From Neptuniibacter victor (GTDB lineage Bacteria; Pseudomonadota; Gammaproteobacteria; Pseudomonadales; Balneatricaceae): a DNA stretch of 64,000 nucleotides. The notes under the pieces were generated by a model. The model worked only from the letters and a program-made list of their open reading frames with translations, searched no databases and was not told the DNA's origin. Numbering within the stretch: the first letter of the stretch is position 1; each line of letters starts with the position of its first letter. A program made the translations under genes and the position numbers. Below are positions 25,242 through 34,123 of the stretch, one piece after another. Where the stretch lies: contig AP025763.1 in the NCBI GenBank assembly GCA_027943745.1, positions 868,001 to 932,000 on the forward strand, in the 5' to 3' direction.

Positions 25242-27917
25242 TTAAATCAGGTTGTCTTTGTAACTTTGGCTTCGAAAGCCTACTGTACTGGGTAGGTGTT
25301 CCGTTTCTATTAATGTCTCCATCTCTTTAGCTGTAATCGGCTTGTTAAATAGATAGCCTTGTCCAATATCGCAACCAAAATCTCTTAGCATCGCTAACTG
25401 TTCTTCATCTTCAATTCCTTCAGCGACCACTTTCATTTGCAGTGCATGAGCCATTGTAATGATGGTATGTGTTAAGGTGGCATCGCCTTGATTGGTTACC
25501 ATATCTTTAACAAATGCACGGTCAACTTTTAGGGTGGAAACTGGGAAGGTGGTTAAGTAACTCAGCGAACTGTAGCCCGTTCCAAAATCGTCGATCGTAA
25601 GCGAAGTTCCTAAATCAAGCAGTTTTTCTAAACGTGGTAAAAGTTTATTTATATTTTCAGCTAATAAACTTTCTGTGATCTCTAATTCGAGGTTTGCCGG
25701 TTTTATACCGCTGTCATTAATGACATTTGAGACCATATTTACGACGCTATCATCGTTAAGTTGTCTTACGGATAAATTAACGGCCATACGTAATGGTCGG
25801 TCACAAAACTTTTGAAACTCTATTAAGTCTGTACATGCTTGGCGTAAAGCAAATTCTCCGAGTTCATTAATTACGCCAATCTCTTCAGCAATTTCAATGA
25901 ATTCAAAGGGACCAACAGGGCCTAATATCGAGCTATTCCAGCGCATTAGGGCCTCAAAACCCATGATGCGGCCTGTATCAATATCATTTTTACTTTGGTA
26001 AGCCATGTAAATTTCATTGCGGTCTAAAGCTAACCTGAGTTCGGTTTCAATTGTGTGTTTACGTTTTAAGCGACGCTCTAACTCATGATCGAAAAAGCTG
26101 TAACGATTGCGGCCATCTTTCTTGGATTCAAAAAGTGCTATATCAGCGAATTTAACCAGGCCAACGACATCGTTATTGTCTTCAGGGTAGCGAGAAATAC
26201 CAATGCTGACAGAGATGAAAATCTGCTTGCCTTCAATCAGTACTGGCGTTTCCACATCACGCAAAATTTTACTGGCTAGCGCTTCAACTTCATCGTTCTC
26301 GGTATACGTGGTGTAGACTAAGAATTCGTCACCACTAATATGACAAATTTGAGCTTTTCCTTTGCAGCTTTTTACCAGCCTGCCCGCAACGAGCTGAAGT
26401 AATTGGTCACCGATCATATGACCAAATGTATAATTCACGTTTTTGAAATTATCAATATCTAAATAGAGAACTGCGACCTGTTTTTTGGTTTTCCAAGCGT
26501 TCTGCAATTCTCTTGTAAGGTTTTCATTGGCCCGTCTTCGGTTTGGCAGGCCTGTAAGCGGATCAAAGTTCGCTTGTTTGTATAGCTTAGCTTCAGCTTG
26601 TTTTCGGCCGCTAATATCTTGCACCACCGTGACGTAATGAGTGATTTCATCGCTGGGGTTTGTAATATGGCTGATAGAAAAGGAATACCATTTACCATCA
26701 TACTCGGTTTTTCGTTCGCCAAACCAGTTGCCGCTCAGTGTTATCTCTTTGCTAATTTTGGGCAAATCATCGGTTAAAATTGTGTAGGGAGGATAATCAA
26801 TAATGTTATGCCCTTTAGCCTCGTCGCGGGCATTAGGTCTTGCATTGGCAAGATCAAAATGGCTATTAGCGTATTCAATACTCCAGTTATTATCGGTAAT
26901 CACTACGCTGTTAGGGCTTTGTTCGATAGCTTTTGAAAGTTTGTGAACATTACCTTCTGCCTTTTGGCGAGCTTCAGTCATTTTACGGCTAAGTTGTAAT
27001 GCGATGCGATAAGCGAGTAGGGCAGCAAACAGAAACAGTACGAATACAATCGCAACAGGCTGCATTCGTTCAAGCCATGCCGTCCACAGTTTTGCTACGG
27101 GGTGTGAATTTAACGTGATAAGTTGGTATTCAGGTATATAGCCAACGTTGGCAAGAACTTGTTCCCCTTTTACTTCTAATTCAATACCTTGCTTGGTTTT
27201 ACCTGATTGTAAATTATATTGGATGTTTGAAGCTGTTTCGGTCGAGAGGCGCCATCCAAAAAGGTCTGACACAAATCCTTTGGGTACAGGGTAGGACATA
27301 CGTACTTGTCCTCGCTCACCCAAGAGCCAGATAGTATTGCCATCAGGGCTGATGAAGTTCTTCATCAGAGATTGTTCGCCTTGTACTTTATAGAAGGCGA
27401 CGACAATATTCTGAACTTCTTTTTTATCATTCAAAACAGGAACGTAAAAAGGCAGATAAGATTCGCCGAGAATGCCTGCTCTATGTAAATAGCCAATTTG
27501 CGCTGTCTGACTGGTTCTAACACGTTCAATGACTGTCGCGCTTTGTGAGGAAAGCTTGGGGGCTGTAATGCTTCCTTTGCTGATTAATGCGTTGCCTTGT
27601 AGATCAATAAGTGAGTATACAATCGCTTCATCTGTAGCGGAGATCAAATAGTCAAATACATTGATCAATGATCGCGACTGTAATTTTGGAGTGATAAAAC
27701 GTGACTGTACTGTTTTAACAATAAGTCGGGTTTGATGATCAAAAAAACTACGGCTTTGGTTTATTAGTGTTTGGTTTTGTTTAAACAGCTTTTCAAACTC
27801 GGTACTTTTTACATCCTTCCAAAGTGCATAGCTGAATACGATAAGTGCGGATAATAAGATTATCGATAGAATAGTGAATAGTATTTTGAGTGGTTTAATC
27901 CCATCGTTTTTTATCAT
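25242..27917 (-). CDS. Membrane PAS-GGDEF-EAL protein, cyclic-di-GMP turnover
   Basis: About 891 residues: TM helix (16-34), periplasmic Cache-like sensor (40-280), second TM (288-308), PAS (about 328-440), GGDEF (450-612) and EAL (625-885). The GGDEF signature reads SGDEF (530-534), a degenerate but sometimes active form, with no RxxD inhibitory site. The EAL domain keeps EAL (657-659), 'ELEITES' and 'DDFGTGYSSLSYL', so phosphodiesterase activity is likely. The ATG at 27917 follows AAGGTAAG; a GTG two codons upstream is possible. Confidence 0.92.
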   Translation of the reverse strand: MIKNDGIKPLKILFTILSIILLSALIVFSYALWKDVKSTEFEKLFKQNQTLINQSRSFFDHQTRLIVKTVQSRFITPKLQSRSLINVFDYLISATDEAIVYSLIDLQGNALISKGSITAPKLSSQSATVIERVRTSQTAQIGYLHRAGILGESYLPFYVPVLNDKKEVQNIVVAFYKVQGEQSLMKNFISPDGNTIWLLGERGQVRMSYPVPKGFVSDLFGWRLSTETASNIQYNLQSGKTKQGIELEVKGEQVLANVGYIPEYQLITLNSHPVAKLWTAWLERMQPVAIVFVLFLFAALLAYRIALQLSRKMTEARQKAEGNVHKLSKAIEQSPNSVVITDNNWSIEYANSHFDLANARPNARDEAKGHNIIDYPPYTILTDDLPKISKEITLSGNWFGERKTEYDGKWYSFSISHITNPSDEITHYVTVVQDISGRKQAEAKLYKQANFDPLTGLPNRRRANENLTRELQNAWKTKKQVAVLYLDIDNFKNVNYTFGHMIGDQLLQLVAGRLVKSCKGKAQICHISGDEFLVYTTYTENDEVEALASKILRDVETPVLIEGKQIFISVSIGISRYPEDNNDVVGLVKFADIALFESKKDGRNRYSFFDHELERRLKRKHTIETELRLALDRNEIYMAYQSKNDIDTGRIMGFEALMRWNSSILGPVGPFEFIEIAEEIGVINELGEFALRQACTDLIEFQKFCDRPLRMAVNLSVRQLNDDSVVNMVSNVINDSGIKPANLELEITESLLAENINKLLPRLEKLLDLGTSLTIDDFGTGYSSLSYLTTFPVSTLKVDRAFVKDMVTNQGDATLTHTIITMAHALQMKVVAEGIEDEEQLAMLRDFGCDIGQGYLFNKPITAKEMETLIETEHLPSTVGFRSQSYKDNLI

Positions 27918-28155
27918 AAACACTTACCTTATACCGCTGTCCGTTGCAGTTGAAAATTGTATCTGTTCACTATAGCAAACCACTTTAGGTAATTGAGCGC
28001 CGAGTTTGAAAAAAAATGAATAATTATCTAATAATTGATTTGCCTTTGAGGTACTTCCTTTTTTATTGTTTTTTACTTGCTAAAAATGCTTTTTGCTTCG
28101 TCAATCTTTAGATTTCCCTGAAAATTAAGAAATTTTGCCCTTTTGCCGGTGACAA

Positions 28156-28161
28156 TATAAT
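28156..28161 (+). promoter_or_regulatory. Candidate -10 for the small ORF/DUF2333 transcript
   Basis: A perfect TATAAT about 37 bp upstream of the 44-codon frame; the -35 region is poor. Confidence 0.35.
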
Positions 28162-28197
28162 TCTAATAGTATGAGTGAAGCTATAGAGGGTAGAATA

Positions 28198-28332
28198 ATG
28201 AACGTGGTTACAGTACCTGCTTTTAAAGGCTTGGCTTATTCTAAATTTGACAAGGAAGCTTTTCAAAGTGAAGCAATGGAATTGATGGCACAGTATGCAA
28301 TTAAGGTGAATGCATACTGTGCTTTAGTGTGA
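28198..28332 (+). CDS. Possible 44-residue leader or small protein upstream of DUF2333
   Basis: An ATG at 28198 preceded by GAGGGT at proper distance opens a 44-codon frame (MNVVTVPAFKG...) ending at 28332, just before the DUF2333 gene. An in-frame ATG at 28171 would add nine residues. The end of the frame contains a perfect 12-bp hairpin. No homologue is recognised; it may be a leader peptide or a genuine small soluble protein. Confidence 0.4.
   Translation: MNVVTVPAFKGLAYSKFDKEAFQSEAMELMAQYAIKVNAYCALV
28288..28322 (+). promoter_or_regulatory. Perfect 12-bp hairpin upstream of DUF2333
   Basis: GCACAGTATGCA (28288-28299) and its exact complement (28311-28322) enclose an 11-nt loop, followed by TTTAG. 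It overlaps the last codons of the small frame and ends 30 bp before the DUF2333 ATG. Candidate attenuator, terminator or operator. Confidence 0.55.
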
Positions 28333-28351
28333 AGAATTGAGGAGCTCCTAC

Positions 28352-29386
28352 ATGGGATTATTGATTGATTGGTTTTTAGACTTTTGGGATAACATGCCTG
28401 GAGGCAAAATTAGTAGGGCTTTCGTTGCGGCAGTGTTGCTTGTGATCGTTGTCTCGCTACCCTTAGGTGTTTATTGGAGCATTATGCCTAATGCTTTTGA
28501 TCCAGCTTCCGAAGCAAAAGCAGATGCTGAAAACCAAGGTGTTGAGCTTTCAACGGGCTATACGTCTGTTTATACCTTGCACCGTGTGATGGATACTTTG
28601 CTTCATAAGCCGGGTGGTTACATCAGTAATGACAAAATTCCGCCTGGGATCTGGTTAGATAATATTAGTAATTGGGAATTTGGTGTACTTGTGCAGTCGC
28701 GCGATTTTGCGCGTGCTATGCGTAAGGATTTCAGTCGCTCGCAGTCTCAATCTGTTGAGTATTCCGCATTAACGGTTGCCGAACCACGGTTTCATTTTGA
28801 TTCAAATAGCTGGCTTTTACCTTCAACTGAATCCCAATATAAAGAGGGGTTAGAAGCACTTTTAAGTTATCAGGCCGCGCTATCAAACACAGAACAGTCT
28901 GAAGCACAGTTCTATGCTAGGGCAGATAATCTTAATAACTGGTTGGGAGATGTACAAACGCGTTTAGGGAGTTTATCTCAGCGTTTGAGTGCGAGTGTTG
29001 GTCAGAAACGTCTGAATACCGATTTAGCAGGTGATCCTGCTGCCGAACAATCAACAATATCTGCTAATGAGACAGAAGTTAAAACGCCATGGTTGGAAAT
29101 TGATGATGTCTTTTATGAGGCACGCGGTTCAGCTTGGGCTCTCTTGCACATTCTAAAAGCGATAGAGCATGATTTTGGTCCGGTACTAGATAAGAAAAAT
29201 GCTCGGGTTAGTTTACGTCAAATTATTAGAGAACTAGAAGCGACCCAAGAAACAGTGTGGAGCCCTACGATTCTAAATGGTGGCGGTTTTGGATTGTTTG
29301 CCAATCACTCGTTGGTGATGGCTAACTATATATCGCGTGCAAATGCATCGATTATCGATCTTCGGGAATTGTTGGCTAGAGGGTGA
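28352..29386 (+). CDS. DUF2333 inner-membrane protein
   Basis: About 344 residues from the ATG at 28352, which has a good GAGGAG site; a TTG five codons upstream is less likely. One N-terminal TM helix (about residues 20-45) follows 'WFLDFWDNMPGGKI', then a large periplasmic part. 'YTSVYTLHRVMDTLLHKPGGYISND', 'PPGIWLDNISNWEFGVL' and 'LEATQETVWSPTILNGGGFG' are hallmarks of the DUF2333 family, conserved in gammaproteobacteria with no established role. Confidence 0.88.
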   Translation: MGLLIDWFLDFWDNMPGGKISRAFVAAVLLVIVVSLPLGVYWSIMPNAFDPASEAKADAENQGVELSTGYTSVYTLHRVMDTLLHKPGGYISNDKIPPGIWLDNISNWEFGVLVQSRDFARAMRKDFSRSQSQSVEYSALTVAEPRFHFDSNSWLLPSTESQYKEGLEALLSYQAALSNTEQSEAQFYARADNLNNWLGDVQTRLGSLSQRLSASVGQKRLNTDLAGDPAAEQSTISANETEVKTPWLEIDDVFYEARGSAWALLHILKAIEHDFGPVLDKKNARVSLRQIIRELEATQETVWSPTILNGGGFGLFANHSLVMANYISRANASIIDLRELLARG

Positions 29387-29420
29387 GCCATCGTTTCTAG
29401 CAAGAACATGTTTTTTAATA

Positions 29421-29449
29421 AATAGGGGGCATTTAGCCCCCTATTTTTA
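29421..29449 (+). terminator. Terminator of the DUF2333 gene
   Basis: ATAGGGGGC and GCCCCCTAT arms with loop ATTTA, followed by TTTTTAT. Confidence 0.85.
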
Positions 29450-29494
29450 TAGCAAGGTCTACACTTAATAGGAGTGTATTGAGAGGAGAGTTGT

Positions 29495-29923
29495 ATGCCT
29501 CGTCGTTTTATTAGACACCCTGCCAGCATCCCGATTCAGATCTGTAGCCATGCAGCTTCCCATAGATATCATGCCCAGAGCGTTACCACGCATGATGTGA
29601 GTGCGGGTGGATTGTCTTGTGAATCGGATCAATTGATGACAGTCGGGGAAGCCGTTGAGGTAGAGATATCATTGGAATATCCACCCTTTAAGACAATTGG
29701 TCATGTGGTTTGGTGTAAAGGGCAAGGGGATGGATATATTGTAGGTATAGGTTTTGCTGATTTGGCAACGGCTTATGCTGTCAGGATGGTAGAACAGATT
29801 TGTTATATCGAGGAGTATCGGCAGAAAATACTGAAAGAGGAGGGGCGAGAGTTAACTTCTGAGGAAGCCGCATTAGAGTGGATCTCTAAACATGCGGCTG
29901 ACTTCCCACAGAACCTACATTGA
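29495..29923 (+). CDS. PilZ-domain cyclic-di-GMP receptor
   Basis: A 142-residue single PilZ domain with the c-di-GMP binding RxxxR ('RRFIRHP', residues 3-9) and 'DVSAGG' motifs intact, followed by a beta-barrel ('GHVVWCKGQGDGYIVGIGF') and a short helical tail. It has a strong site (GAGAGGAGAG). It lies in the same 6-kb neighbourhood as an HD-GYP and a GGDEF-EAL protein, which fits a local c-di-GMP theme. The target is unknown. Confidence 0.92.
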   Translation: MPRRFIRHPASIPIQICSHAASHRYHAQSVTTHDVSAGGLSCESDQLMTVGEAVEVEISLEYPPFKTIGHVVWCKGQGDGYIVGIGFADLATAYAVRMVEQICYIEEYRQKILKEEGRELTSEEAALEWISKHAADFPQNLH

Positions 29924-29977
29924 ATAAAGAGCAGTATTGTTAATGGTTATTAGCCATAACGATACTGATCATCATAA

Positions 29978-32011
29978 TTATAGAAGCGGTTTAACTTTTA
30001 TATTCTGCTCTTTTTTAATAAGCCATTCGCCTTCAATAAATTCGATAGTCAGGCGCTTTAAGGTGTTATCTTTGTAGCCATTAGCGGCTTCATAGCTAAG
30101 CCAGAAATCCAATTTTACTTGGGTTTCTGTTTGTTGAATGTTTGTGAAAACATCTCGATTTAGCTTAATCCATTTAGGTTTATTGAGGGCATCAAAACGT
30201 TTCTTCAACCAGCGTTGGTGTGTTTTATATGCACCATTAAAGCCTGGCGCATAGTAAGCGATATAGGCATCATGGTTTTGTGCTTGCCACGCTTCTTGCC
30301 AATGTTCTACCACAGCAATAGCCGCATCTGTTGCTTGATCTGGTTTCGTCGTTTCGATCTGGGGCGCTACCGCCGCTATCTCATCGGAATTGGTTTCAGG
30401 AGACACACCGTTTGAATTTTCCTCGATGGTATCGGTATCGGTATCGGTATCGGTATCGGTATCGGTATCGGTATCGGTATCGGTATCGGTATCGGTATCG
30501 GTTGCAGCCCCTGCTATAGGTAAAGCTGCATCGTCTTTAGGGGGGATATCAACGATAAGTTCGCTTTTGGTAGCTGGTAGTTCGTCTGGTGTCTCTATAG
30601 TCTCTTTAATAGCTGAAGGCGTAGGGGCTTTATTGATTAATTGTTTCTGCTGTTGTTCTGCCTTTGCTTCTAATAAGGCGAGTTTAAGCCGGTTATTTTC
30701 AACGACGGCTTCAGTTAACTCCTGCTCTAACAGAAGTAATTTTATTTTCACTTCGGTTTGAAACTGATCTTGGGGTAATTCCGTTAGGTCTTGGATGGCT
30801 ATTTGAGATTTATCAATACTATCAGCACTACTTGTCTCGATGGCTGCAATAGGTGCAGGCGTTTCTTCTTCTGCCGTAGGTGCCGATATAGGTATTATCG
30901 AAGTAGTTTCCTGCTTGACTGTTTCGGTGTTGTCTTGAGTATTGCTTGCTTCAAGTACAGGCAGTAATGATGGGTCGCTATCATCTACTACTGAGGTTGA
31001 TGCATCTGAGATTGCTACGGTGGTTCTACTTGGCGGTATTATTTTGTTCGTCGCTACTGGCTCAGGCGTGGAGGCTGGAGCTTCTGCAAAAACCGGCGGA
31101 AGAGCTTGAGTTTGTTCTTTCGAGGGAGTTGCTATCGAGGGTGGCTTCTCAGAAAAAATGAAATGATTTATACCGACGCCCAAGGCTAAGATAAAAGCAA
31201 AAGCGATAGCAATTGTCACTGAATGGTTTGAATGAAGGGGTTTCATATTGCGTTCGGTGTTACTGAAATCCCGCATTGTAATCACATCTTTATGAATCAA
31301 AGGGAGTAGCAACGCTTTAAGACGGCTAATGCGGCCCTCTGTTTGCTCAATCATCATAAAATCTGTGCCGATTTCATACGGTGTTGGCTGTATGCCTTTC
31401 ACTGTAGAGAGATAGTAAATGTATCCCTCGATATCATCGGTGTGCAATGGGTCTAGCGTGACTTCAGTTTTAATCCAATTATGAAAGTCCGCTTCGGGTG
31501 TCCCTTCTGTATGAATGACTAGGTAATCCTTACGGATTATGACTAGTTTTATTGCGCCAGCAGTTGTTTCTGAGGTTTGGCATAACTGCTTTAAAGCTTC
31601 AGCAACTTCAGGAGAAGAGTGAATCGCTTCCTGATCTATCACCACTAAACAGTATTGCCCAGCATCTTTTGTATTGCGGAGGGCACGAATAAGTTCTTTC
31701 TTTTGTTTGGGGACTGAAAGAGAATCGGCAAGCTTTGCGTAGAATTGAGATGTCTTATTGATCGCTGTTGTGAAAGATACAACAGGCACACCTTTATGCT
31801 GATATTCACCAATCAGTTCAGACACTAAGGTGGTTTTACCTGTGCCTTCTACGCCTTTAAGAATGACGGAGTTTTCTTTATTGAGAGCTTCACGCAGAGC
31901 GTCTAATGCCTTTCTATACCCTTTATGGCGAAAAGGTGCAGAGAAGGAAGAAGAGTCATTCTGTTCTAATCCGTGATTATTCTCAGCTTGGAGCTGATTT
32001 TCCTCTAACAT
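29978..32011 (-). CDS. Membrane-anchored AAA ATPase with C-terminal Csd6-type NTF2-like domain
   Basis: A 677-residue protein. Residues 30-250 are an ExeA/GspA-like AAA ATPase: Walker A GVEGTGKTT (53-61), Walker B 'CLVVIDQEAI' where DQE stands for the usual DE. A TM helix (264-286) follows, then a long Pro/Thr/Ser-rich linker, a predicted coiled coil (about 425-465), a run of Thr-Asp pairs (about 503-527) and a C-terminal domain (565-675: 'VVEHWQEAWQAQNHDAYIAYY') shared with three other proteins here. ExeA-like proteins remodel peptidoglycan for secretin assembly; this may be an envelope-acting relative. Confidence 0.85.
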   Translation of the reverse strand: MLEENQLQAENNHGLEQNDSSSFSAPFRHKGYRKALDALREALNKENSVILKGVEGTGKTTLVSELIGEYQHKGVPVVSFTTAINKTSQFYAKLADSLSVPKQKKELIRALRNTKDAGQYCLVVIDQEAIHSSPEVAEALKQLCQTSETTAGAIKLVIIRKDYLVIHTEGTPEADFHNWIKTEVTLDPLHTDDIEGYIYYLSTVKGIQPTPYEIGTDFMMIEQTEGRISRLKALLLPLIHKDVITMRDFSNTERNMKPLHSNHSVTIAIAFAFILALGVGINHFIFSEKPPSIATPSKEQTQALPPVFAEAPASTPEPVATNKIIPPSRTTVAISDASTSVVDDSDPSLLPVLEASNTQDNTETVKQETTSIIPISAPTAEEETPAPIAAIETSSADSIDKSQIAIQDLTELPQDQFQTEVKIKLLLLEQELTEAVVENNRLKLALLEAKAEQQQKQLINKAPTPSAIKETIETPDELPATKSELIVDIPPKDDAALPIAGAATDTDTDTDTDTDTDTDTDTDTDTDTIEENSNGVSPETNSDEIAAVAPQIETTKPDQATDAAIAVVEHWQEAWQAQNHDAYIAYYAPGFNGAYKTHQRWLKKRFDALNKPKWIKLNRDVFTNIQQTETQVKLDFWLSYEAANGYKDNTLKRLTIEFIEGEWLIKKEQNIKVKPLL
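30431..30502. repeat. 12-copy hexanucleotide tandem repeat (ATCGGT)
   Basis: Twelve perfect tandem ATCGGT units (72 bp) inside the AAA ATPase gene, encoding alternating Thr-Asp on the minus strand. The unit is a multiple of three, so slippage would change linker length without breaking the frame. Confidence 0.97.
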
Positions 32012-32124
32012 AGGTATTGCTGATTCTCTGTGATGATGCTGAACGCTTCAATATTGGCTGTAATTATATTCTCTTTGGATACTACTTCCAATTACAGAGT
32101 GTATAGATTAAAGGTTATAAGATT

Positions 32125-32149
32125 GCCCAATAAGTCTATCTTATTGGGC
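32125..32149 (-). terminator. Hairpin downstream of hinT
   Basis: GCCCAATAAG (32125-32134) and CTTATTGGGC (32140-32149), a perfect 10-bp stem with a 5-nt loop, 18 bp past the hinT stop. The following U-run is weak. Confidence 0.55.
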
Positions 32150-32167
32150 TTAACCTAAACTGAGTGG

Positions 32168-32545
32168 TCATTGCTCAATGGCTGTTTTTAGCTGGTCTTG
32201 ATAGGGAGGCCAGCCCATCGCTTTGCCACCCAATAAGTGTAAATGGATATGATAGACGGTTTGCCCACCATCCTGATTGCAATTGAAAACGGTACGATAG
32301 CCGTTTTCAGAAAAACCTAGTTGTTTTGCTATTGTTGCAGCGCTTTTTACCATATGCCCCACCAGCGCAGAATCACCCTCTTCAATGTCATTGAGGGTTG
32401 AAATGTGCTTGCGAGGGATAATTAATGCGTGCGTAGGTGCTTGTGGGCTGATGTCATTAAAGGCAATAACCTGATCATCTTCGTAAATAATTTGAGCAGG
32501 TATCTCTTTATTAATGATTTTACAAAACAGACAATCCATATTCAT
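32168..32545 (-). CDS. hinT: HinT, HIT-family purine nucleoside phosphoramidase
   Basis: A 125-residue HIT protein. 'CLFCKIINKEIPAQIIYEDD' at the start and the catalytic triad segment 'HIHLHLLGGKAMGW' at the end mark it as HinT/PKCI type, which hydrolyses AMP-lysine and similar phosphoramidates. An ATG two codons downstream (32539) is an alternative start with the better-spaced GAG. It sits just after the prkA-yeaH-spoVR operon. Confidence 0.93.
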   Translation of the reverse strand: MNMDCLFCKIINKEIPAQIIYEDDQVIAFNDISPQAPTHALIIPRKHISTLNDIEEGDSALVGHMVKSAATIAKQLGFSENGYRTVFNCNQDGGQTVYHIHLHLLGGKAMGWPPYQDQLKTAIEQ

Positions 32546-32599
32546 CTCACAAGAAACTTTAATTTCTAGCAGTATAAGAGAATTTTTCGGCTAAAACAC

Positions 32600-34123
32600 T
32601 TAAATTAAAGTGCCAGACTCTTCTAATGGTGATTGCTCTGGGCAATGGTATCTTACTGATACTGTGCCATCAGTGTGAATCGATTCAAGATGGATGTCGA
32701 AGCCCCATAGACGGTGAATATGGCGCAAAACCTCCCCTGAAACATCACTAAGTGGTTGCTTGTTATGCATGAAGTGCCTGAGGGTTAAACTTCGATCCCC
32801 GCGCACATCTACGCTGTATACTTGGATGTTGGGCTCTCTATTACCTAAATTGTATTGAGCGGCCAAATCTTCACGTACCTGCCTATATCCTGATTCGTTA
32901 TGAATGGCTGTGACCGCTAAATTCGGTTTTTCTGCATCATCCATAATGGTAAAGAGCCTGAGCTCTCGGATTAAGTGAGGTGAAAGGAACTGAAGAATGA
33001 AACTTTCGTCTTTGTAATTCCGCATGGCGTAATCGAGCGTTTTTTTCCAGTCGGTTCCTGCAATATCAGGGAACCATTCTCGATCTTCTGGCGTCGGATT
33101 TTCACAGATTCGTTTTATATCTTGCATCATGTTGTAACCCAAAGTGTAGGGGTTTAATCCATTAAAATATGGGCTATCGAATGGCGGTTGATAGACAACG
33201 CTAGTATGTGAATGGAGAAATTCCATCATAAAGCCATCGGTGACTAAACCTTCATCATGGAGTTGGTGGAGTAATGTGTAGTGCCAAAAGCAAGCCCAAC
33301 CTTCGTTCATTACTTGGGTTTGTTTTTGAGGGTAAAAATATTGGGCGACTTTTCTGACTATTCGGACAATCTCTCGTTGCCAGGGTTCTAGTAACGGAGC
33401 ATTTTTCTCTATGAAATAGAGTATGTTTTCTTCCGGGTCTTTTGGGAATAATACGGCTTCAGGATTGGCTTCTTCCTCTTTTTTGGGAATAGTATTCCAT
33501 AGGTCGTTAATATGGCGTTGAATATATTCTTCTCGGGCCTGTTGGCGCTCTTTTTCTTCATCTGTCGTGAGTGGTTGTGGGCGTACGTATCGATTTACGC
33601 CGTAGTTCATTAAGGCGTGGCAGGAATCTAACAATTCTTCGACAGCACTGACGCCGTGGCGTTCTTCGCATTGGCTAATGTAGCTCTTGGCGAAGAGTAA
33701 GTAGTCAATGATGGCCGATGCATCTGTCCACGTTTTAAAGAGATAATTTCCTTTAAAGAATGAATTATGCCCGTAGCAAGCGTGTGCGATGACAAGTGCT
33801 TGCATCGTAATCGTATTTTCTTCCATCAGATACGAGATGCAGGGGTTGGAATTTATGACTATCTCATAAGCCAATCCCATACGACCGCGTTTATAATTTT
33901 GGTGCGTTTCTACAAACTGTTTACCAAACGACCAGTGATTGTAATTGAGTGGCATACCAATCGATGCGTAGGCGTCCATCATCTGTTCTGATGTGATCAC
34001 TTCAATTTGGTTGGGGTAGGTGTCCAATCCAAATTCTGCTGCAATACGGCCAATTTCTTGATCATATTTGGCGATGAGTTCAAAGGTCCATTCTGAGCCG
34101 GTAGAGATGGGTTGTTTATTCAT
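32600..34123 (-). CDS. SpoVR family protein (YcgB)
   Basis: A 507-residue member of the SpoVR family. '[33 protein letters not shown]', '[16 protein letters not shown]' and '[15 protein letters not shown]' are its strongly conserved blocks; the histidines could bind metal, which is inference. The family was first named from Bacillus spore cortex mutants, but its biochemical role in non-sporeformers is unknown. The start overlaps the end of yeaH by 4 bp, showing coupling in the kinase operon. Confidence 0.95.
   Translation of the reverse strand: MNKQPISTGSEWTFELIAKYDQEIGRIAAEFGLDTYPNQIEVITSEQMMDAYASIGMPLNYNHWSFGKQFVETHQNYKRGRMGLAYEIVINSNPCISYLMEENTITMQALVIAHACYGHNSFFKGNYLFKTWTDASAIIDYLLFAKSYISQCEERHGVSAVEELLDSCHALMNYGVNRYVRPQPLTTDEEKERQQAREEYIQRHINDLWNTIPKKEEEANPEAVLFPKDPEENILYFIEKNAPLLEPWQREIVRIVRKVAQYFYPQKQTQVMNEGWACFWHYTLLHQLHDEGLVTDGFMMEFLHSHTSVVYQPPFDSPYFNGLNPYTLGYNMMQDIKRICENPTPEDREWFPDIAGTDWKKTLDYAMRNYKDESFILQFLSPHLIRELRLFTIMDDAEKPNLAVTAIHNESGYRQVREDLAAQYNLGNREPNIQVYSVDVRGDRSLTLRHFMHNKQPLSDVSGEVLRHIHRLWGFDIHLESIHTDGTVSVRYHCPEQSPLEESGTLI

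Noticed and set aside
30431-30502. CRISPR-like array
   Set aside because: Six-base units with no spacers; it is a simple tandem repeat.
30390-30761. Plus-strand frame encoding a long Ser-Val repeat
   Set aside because: It is the antisense shadow of the ATCGGT repeat inside the AAA ATPase gene and has no ribosome site.
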